64,000 nt of DNA from JBBROS01 sp965199595 (GTDB taxonomy: Bacteria > Pseudomonadota > Alphaproteobacteria > Acetobacterales > Acetobacteraceae). The position numbers and the translations under genes are program-made. Positions 58,554-64,000 of the stretch are shown piece by piece; within the stretch, counting starts at the first letter, position 1, and every line of letters starts with the position of its first letter. The stretch spans positions 806,001-870,000 of the forward strand of contig OZ241182.1 of NCBI GenBank assembly GCA_965199595.1. Direction: 5' to 3'. The notes under the pieces were generated by a model. It saw only the letters and a list, made by a program, of their open reading frames with translations, searched no databases and was not told the origin of the DNA.

Positions 58554-59339
58554 TCAGGCGGCGATGGTGCAGCCGGCTGGTATCATCGCCTGGATGGACG
58601 CCTCGCTGGCAATGTTCTCGAACACCGGGCGGGAGAACAGGTAGCCCTGGATGTAGCGCGCGCCGATGCTGCGCAGGGCGTCCAGCTCGGCGGTCTGCTC
58701 CACGCCCTCCACGACGACCCTGATCCCGACATCCCGGCCCATCGAGATCAGATTCGCCAGGATGCCGAGGCGGAACTGGTCGGTATGGCAGTCACGCACC
58801 AGGTCGCGGTCGATCTTGATGATGTCGGGCCGCAATTCGGCCAGCCGGGCCAGGCCGGAATAGCCGGAGCCGAAGTCATCGAGTGCGATCTGGAAGCCGT
58901 GCTTGCGGTATTCCGTGATGATGCGCTGCAGGTGCTTCACCTCGGCAATCTGCTCGGTCTCGATGATCTCGAAGGTGAGGCGATCCAGCGGGAAGCCGGT
59001 GCGGTTGGAGGCGTTCAGGGTGGCGCGGATGCAGGCGGCCGGTTCATAGACCGCGTTCGGCAGGAAGTTGATGTTGAGGCGGCAGCTGATGCCAAGCTGT
59101 GCCGCGAGCTCGATGGCCTTGGTGCGGCAGGCCTGGTCGAAGCTGTACATCGTGGTGGGGGTTAGCTGGCTCATCACCTGGTAGGCGCCCTCATTGGCCG
59201 GGCCACGGACCAGCGCCTCATGCGCGACGATCCGATGCTGCTCGACATCCACGATGGGCTGGAAGGCCATGGTGAAGGGGAACAGCGGCTGTTCGGTCTT
59301 GCAGGCCGAGCAATGCGTGGGATGCAGGGGCTTGGTCAT
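58554..59339 (-). CDS. Stand-alone EAL-domain c-di-GMP phosphodiesterase
   Basis: 261 residues. All catalytic and metal residues of an active EAL domain are seen: HEALVRG, NINFLPN, FEIIETEQI, the loop ALDDFGSGYSGLARLAELRP, IKIDRDLVR (general base Lys), EGVEQ and IQGYLFSRP. It therefore should cut c-di-GMP to pGpG. There is no GGDEF, PAS or membrane part. The N-terminal tail has a HPTHCSACK cluster that could bind metal or sense redox state. A soluble, single-domain form with its own start suggests control by partner or by expression. Confidence 0.93.
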   Translation of the reverse strand: MTKPLHPTHCSACKTEQPLFPFTMAFQPIVDVEQHRIVAHEALVRGPANEGAYQVMSQLTPTTMYSFDQACRTKAIELAAQLGISCRLNINFLPNAVYEPAACIRATLNASNRTGFPLDRLTFEIIETEQIAEVKHLQRIITEYRKHGFQIALDDFGSGYSGLARLAELRPDIIKIDRDLVRDCHTDQFRLGILANLISMGRDVGIRVVVEGVEQTAELDALRSIGARYIQGYLFSRPVFENIASEASIQAMIPAGCTIAA

Positions 59340-59373
59340 ACCGGGAGCATAGGTGTCCCTGGTATGGAAAGTG

Positions 59374-60267
59374 TTAAGAGGCCTCGAGAAAAGACGTCAC
59401 CGCTGCTAGAACTTCGGCCGGTGCTTCTTCGGCCAGGTAGTGCCCGCTTTGTACCGGGCCGCCGGTCACCTCGGCCGCGCAATAGTCCTGCCAGAGCGTG
59501 AGCGGGCTGTACCAGCCGCCGATCTTTCCCTTGGCGCCCCACAGCACCAGCATGGGGCATTGCACCCGCAGGCCCTGGGAGCGGCTGATGCGGTCGTGCT
59601 CCAGGTCGATCGTGGCGGCGGCGCGGTAATCCTCGCACATGCCGGCGATCATCTCGGGGTCGTGGGCCGCGGCCAGGTAATCGGCCAGCGCCTCCTCCCG
59701 AAAGAAGCCCGGCGGCTTCGGCTCACGCGAGGTATGGGCGTGGAACCACGTGGCCGGCGCCGCATTGATCAGCTCCTCCGGGAAGGGGTGCGGCTGCGCG
59801 AACCAGAACCAGTGGTAGTAGCCGAGCGCGAAGGCCATGTCCGTCCGCTGGAAGTGCTCGATGGTGGGCACGATGTCGAGCACGGCGAGGCGGGTGATGC
59901 GGGCCGGGTTGTCGAGCGCCAGGCGGTGGGCGACGCGGGCGCCGCGGTCATGCGCCAGCACGGCGAAGGTATCGTGGCCCAGCGCGGTCATCAGCTCGGC
60001 CATGTCCCGGGCCATGCTGCGCTTGGAATAGGGGGCGTGGTCCGCGGTGGGGGCGGGCTTGAAGCTGCCGCCATAGCCGCGCAGGTCCGGGCAGATGACG
60101 GTGTGGTGCCGGGCCAGCACGGGGGCGACGGCGTGCCACATCGCATGGGTCTGCGGGTTGCCGTGCAGCAGCAGCAGCGGCGGGCCCTTGCCGCCGATGC
60201 GCAGGCGCAGCGCGCCGTCGCTCACCTGGTGCGTGGTCAGCGTGAAGTCGTCGAAGAAGCCGGCCAT
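59374..60267 (-). CDS. Haloacetate (fluoroacetate-type) dehalogenase, alpha/beta hydrolase
   Basis: 297 residues from ATG 60267 (MAGFFDDFTL); an earlier ATG at 60297 would add ten. Residues match the fluoroacetate dehalogenase active site one by one: nucleophile Asp107 in AHDRGAR, carboxylate-binding Arg108 and Arg111, acid Asp131 (LDIVPT), halide pocket His152-Trp153 and Tyr214 (CEDYRAA), and base His276 (SGHYLAE). LLLHGNPQTHAMW holds the oxyanion region. The reaction would convert haloacetate to glycolate. Role in this organism is not known. An epoxide hydrolase alternative is less likely because of the Arg pair. Confidence 0.86.
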   Translation of the reverse strand: MAGFFDDFTLTTHQVSDGALRLRIGGKGPPLLLLHGNPQTHAMWHAVAPVLARHHTVICPDLRGYGGSFKPAPTADHAPYSKRSMARDMAELMTALGHDTFAVLAHDRGARVAHRLALDNPARITRLAVLDIVPTIEHFQRTDMAFALGYYHWFWFAQPHPFPEELINAAPATWFHAHTSREPKPPGFFREEALADYLAAAHDPEMIAGMCEDYRAAATIDLEHDRISRSQGLRVQCPMLVLWGAKGKIGGWYSPLTLWQDYCAAEVTGGPVQSGHYLAEEAPAEVLAAVTSFLEAS

Positions 60268-60327
60268 GGTCGCAATCCCGTTTCGCCGGTGCAGCATGGA
60301 CAGGCGGCGCGGCAGGATTAAGGCAGG

Positions 60328-61710
60328 TCAGGCCTTGCGGCCAGCCACGGCATTGGCGGCGTCCGGCGCGATCAGCAGGCCGGAGAGGCTGGCCAGCACC
60401 ATCAGCACGGCGATGGCGGCGAAGGCGAAGTGGAAGGCCGGCAGCCCCGTGGTTCCGCTGGCCCGCAGCGCCACCGCGCCCACGGCCACGCCCATGCCGA
60501 CCGAGAACTGGAAGGCCAGGCTGAACAGCGTGTTGGCGGTGCTCATCCAGCGCTCCGGCACCTCGGCGAAGGCCAGGGTGTTGAGCGCGGTGAACTGCAG
60601 CGAGCGGGAGGCACCGGCCAGCACCAGCAGCGGCACGATCACCAAGTCCGGCACCGCCGGGGTGAGCAGGGCGCAGCCGGCCATGGCGGCGGCCTGCAGC
60701 ATGCCGTTCCACACCAGCACACGCCGGAACGACCAGCGGCGCAGGATGGGCGAGGTGAGCGGCTTGATGCCGATGTTGCCGGCGAACAGCGTCAGCACGA
60801 ACAGCCCGGCGCGGAACGGGTCCAGCCCGAAGCCCAGCTGGAACAGCAGCGGCAGCAGGAACGGCATGGTGCTGATCAGCACCCGCATCAGCGACCCGCC
60901 CAGCAGCGTGACCCTGAACGACGGCACCTGGAACGGCATCAGCCCGACCAGCGGGTGCGGCGCCCGCCCCACATGGCGGATGAACCCGGCCACCAGCGCC
61001 ACGCTGGCAAGGCCCCCCACCAGGGCCTCCAGCCAGGAGGCATCGGACATGCCGAGCTGCTCCAGCGTGAGGGTGAGCGACAGGCAGGCGCCGGCCCCGA
61101 GCAGGAAGCCCAGGCCATCGAAGGGCCGCCGGGCCGCGTCATGGCCCCGCGGCACCAGGCGCCAGGCCAGCGCCATGCCCAGCACGCCGAGCGGCACGTT
61201 GAGCAGGAAGATCCAGCGCCAGGAGAAGTACTCGGTGATGAACCCGCCCAGCGGCGGCCCCAGCACCGGGGCGGTGAGCGCCGGCCAGGTGAGCACCGCG
61301 ATGGCGCGCATCAGGTCCGCCTTCGCGGTGGTGCGCAGCACGACCAGGCGGCCCACCGGCACCATCATGGCGCCGCCCACCCCCTGCAGCATGCGGGCGG
61401 CGATGAAGGGGTATGCGGCGTCGCAGAGGGCGCAGAGCACGGAACTGGCGGTGAACAGGGCGATGGCGGCGGTGAACACCGGCCGGGCGCCGAACCGCTC
61501 GGCGAGCCAGCCGCTGGGCAGGATGAACACGGCGACGGTCAGCAGATAGGCGGACACGCCGGGGTTGAGGTCCACGGCGCCGACGCCGAAGGAGCGCGCC
61601 ATCTGCGGCAGGGCGGTGTTGATGATGGAGCCGTCCAGCAGCTCCATGAAGAAGGCGCCGCCGACCAGCAGGGCGACCGGGCTGATGCGGCCTGGGCTGA
61701 CATGCGCCAT
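60328..61710 (-). CDS. MFS drug-type efflux transporter (DHA2, MdtD-like)
   Basis: 460 residues, about 14 helices. The family start with FFMELLDGSIINTALPQMAR, the loop LPSGWLAERFGARPVFTAAI, and antiporter motif LGPPLGGFITEYFSWRWIFL are typical of the DHA2 group. It resembles MdtD in overall length and motif order. It starts in a TGATG overlap with the sirB1-like gene and should export small organic compounds with proton exchange. Confidence 0.9.
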   Translation of the reverse strand: MAHVSPGRISPVALLVGGAFFMELLDGSIINTALPQMARSFGVGAVDLNPGVSAYLLTVAVFILPSGWLAERFGARPVFTAAIALFTASSVLCALCDAAYPFIAARMLQGVGGAMMVPVGRLVVLRTTAKADLMRAIAVLTWPALTAPVLGPPLGGFITEYFSWRWIFLLNVPLGVLGMALAWRLVPRGHDAARRPFDGLGFLLGAGACLSLTLTLEQLGMSDASWLEALVGGLASVALVAGFIRHVGRAPHPLVGLMPFQVPSFRVTLLGGSLMRVLISTMPFLLPLLFQLGFGLDPFRAGLFVLTLFAGNIGIKPLTSPILRRWSFRRVLVWNGMLQAAAMAGCALLTPAVPDLVIVPLLVLAGASRSLQFTALNTLAFAEVPERWMSTANTLFSLAFQFSVGMGVAVGAVALRASGTTGLPAFHFAFAAIAVLMVLASLSGLLIAPDAANAVAGRKA

Positions 61711-62603
61711 CAGTGCAGCCGGCCGCGCAGCTCCTGCATCGCCGCCTGGGTGCGGGCGGCGCCGTCGCCCTGGGGCACCAGCACCAGCAGGCGCTCATAG
61801 CAGCGCAGCGCGGCGGTCACCTGGTCCATTCGTTCGTGCAGCTGCGCCGCCTCGCGCCACAGGCCGGCATGGTCCGGGGCGATGCGCAGCATGTCCGTGG
61901 TGCAGGTCAGCGCGCCCTCCAGGTTGCCGGCGGAGAGGCGGCGGATGCGGATGTTCTCCTGCAGCCGCAGCAGCACGCGCCGGGCCGGCATGGGGGCGAG
62001 CACGCCGGGCCGCAGCTCGGCCTCGGGGCCTTCCACGCGCTTGAGCAGGCCGCGCAGGTCCTTGGCGTCGAGCGGGATGCCGCCGGAGAACACGTCCAGC
62101 ACGGTCTGGTGCGGGCCAGCCCGCTTTGGAGCAGCGTTGGGACGGCCGCGCGCGGCATCGCCCTCCAGCGCCAGCAGGAAATGCCCGGGGAAGTCGAGCC
62201 CATGGGCGGACCAGCCGATGGCCCGGGTGCAGTGCAGCCAGATGATGCCGAGCGCCACCGGCAGCCCGCGGCGGCGACGGATGACGTGGATCAGGTTGGC
62301 GTTGTCCATGTCGTCATAGGACTGGGTGTCGCCGCTGTAGCGGTGCCGGCCGGTGATCAGCCCGGCCAGTGCCCCGGCCCGCGCCGCCACGTCGTCCGAC
62401 GTCATGTCGTGCGCCATGGCCACCGCGTCGCGCGCGAGGTCCGACAGGTGGGCCGAGGCAGCCTGCCAGTCCGTGCCCTCGGCGCCCCCGTGCGCCGCGC
62501 CGGGCGCGTCGATGCGGGCCAGCTGCAGCGCCGCCTGGGCGATGTCGATCTCCACGTCCGGCGTTTGGCCGATGGCGTCCAGTGCCGTCCGTGGATCGAT
62601 CAT
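61710..62603 (-). CDS. SirB1-family protein (transglutaminase-like and TPR)
   Basis: 297 residues. RRRRGLPVALGIIWLHCTRA then GWSAHGLDFPGHFLLALEG is the SirB1 core with the Cys and His of the transglutaminase-like fold, and the C-terminal third (MLRIAPDHAGLWREAAQL, VTAALRCYERLLVLVP) forms TPR-like helices. Its function is not established in bacteria. It lies 3 bp after the thiC stop, so it is in the same transcript, and overlaps the MFS gene. Confidence 0.87.
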   Translation of the reverse strand: MIDPRTALDAIGQTPDVEIDIAQAALQLARIDAPGAAHGGAEGTDWQAASAHLSDLARDAVAMAHDMTSDDVAARAGALAGLITGRHRYSGDTQSYDDMDNANLIHVIRRRRGLPVALGIIWLHCTRAIGWSAHGLDFPGHFLLALEGDAARGRPNAAPKRAGPHQTVLDVFSGGIPLDAKDLRGLLKRVEGPEAELRPGVLAPMPARRVLLRLQENIRIRRLSAGNLEGALTCTTDMLRIAPDHAGLWREAAQLHERMDQVTAALRCYERLLVLVPQGDGAARTQAAMQELRGRLH

Positions 62604-62606
62604 GTG

Positions 62607-64000
<1,394 letters not shown>

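Overview
The window is a high-GC alphaproteobacterial chromosome segment, most likely from Acetobacteraceae (Rhodospirillales). This rests on very GC-rich third codon positions, an alphaproteobacterial-type L10 N-terminus, S14 without zinc ligands, an ATP12-type F1 assembly factor, an Atm1-type exporter, and the fusion-like run of ribosomal operons from rplK to rplQ. No plasmid, phage, transposase or CRISPR signature is visible. The organism assignment is inference.

Layout. (1) 1-16154 is mixed accessory and metabolic DNA: a truncated methyltransferase, a DUF4743-type Nudix hydrolase, an Atm1-like ABC exporter with a small partner gene, rpmB (L28), an HNH nuclease, a minus-strand operon (IlvD/EDD-type dehydratase, SDR, FAH-family hydrolase, esterase) that looks like a non-phosphorylated deoxy-sugar-acid pathway, a small secreted protein, a TauE/SafE permease, a D-2-hydroxyacid dehydrogenase divergent from a ThDP enzyme, and a polar amino-acid ABC operon without its ATPase. 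(2) 16237-45472 is the transcription/translation block: rplKAJL-rpoBC, a Tat-type SDR in place of a continuous junction, rpsLG, tuf, the S10 and spc genes to secY-adk, then rpsM-rpsK-rpoA-rplQ. secE-nusG are not upstream of rplK and fusA is not between rpsG and tuf, which differs from the usual alphaproteobacterial order. (3) 45521-56544 is a plus-strand run: rarA, rluC, an AsmA-like protein, ATP12 chaperone, acylphosphatase, an MFS transporter, LolA, a class I glutamine amidotransferase-like hydrolase, a GNAT gene cut by an in-frame TGA, and an orphan oligopeptide-type binding protein, meeting lipB head-on. (4) 56599-64000 holds tRNA-Leu(GAG), an enoyl-CoA hydratase-like gene, an MDR oxidoreductase, a stand-alone EAL phosphodiesterase, a protein with a complete fluoroacetate-dehalogenase active site, and a thiC-sirB1-MFS run cut by the right edge.

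How the parts work together. The central 29 kb makes the two large RNA polymerase subunits, alpha, most large- and small-subunit proteins, EF-Tu and the SecY channel. Genes overlap by ATGA or TAATG junctions, so translational coupling is likely. The few longer gaps almost all contain strong hairpins (rplL-rpoB, rpoB-rpoC, rplE-rpsN, rplO-secY, rpsM-rpsK, rpsK-rpoA), and there is a 360-nt structured leader ahead of rplJ. These are the likely places where expression of neighbouring genes is uncoupled. Good sigma-70-like promoters can be read ahead of rpmB, rplK, rpsM and the tRNA.

I did not find a clearly new multi-gene system. The most rewarding items are the sugar-acid operon, the haloacetate dehalogenase candidate, the rearranged str/rplK operon borders, the interrupted GNAT gene, and two palindromic intergenic elements (6865-6940 and 13477-13690).
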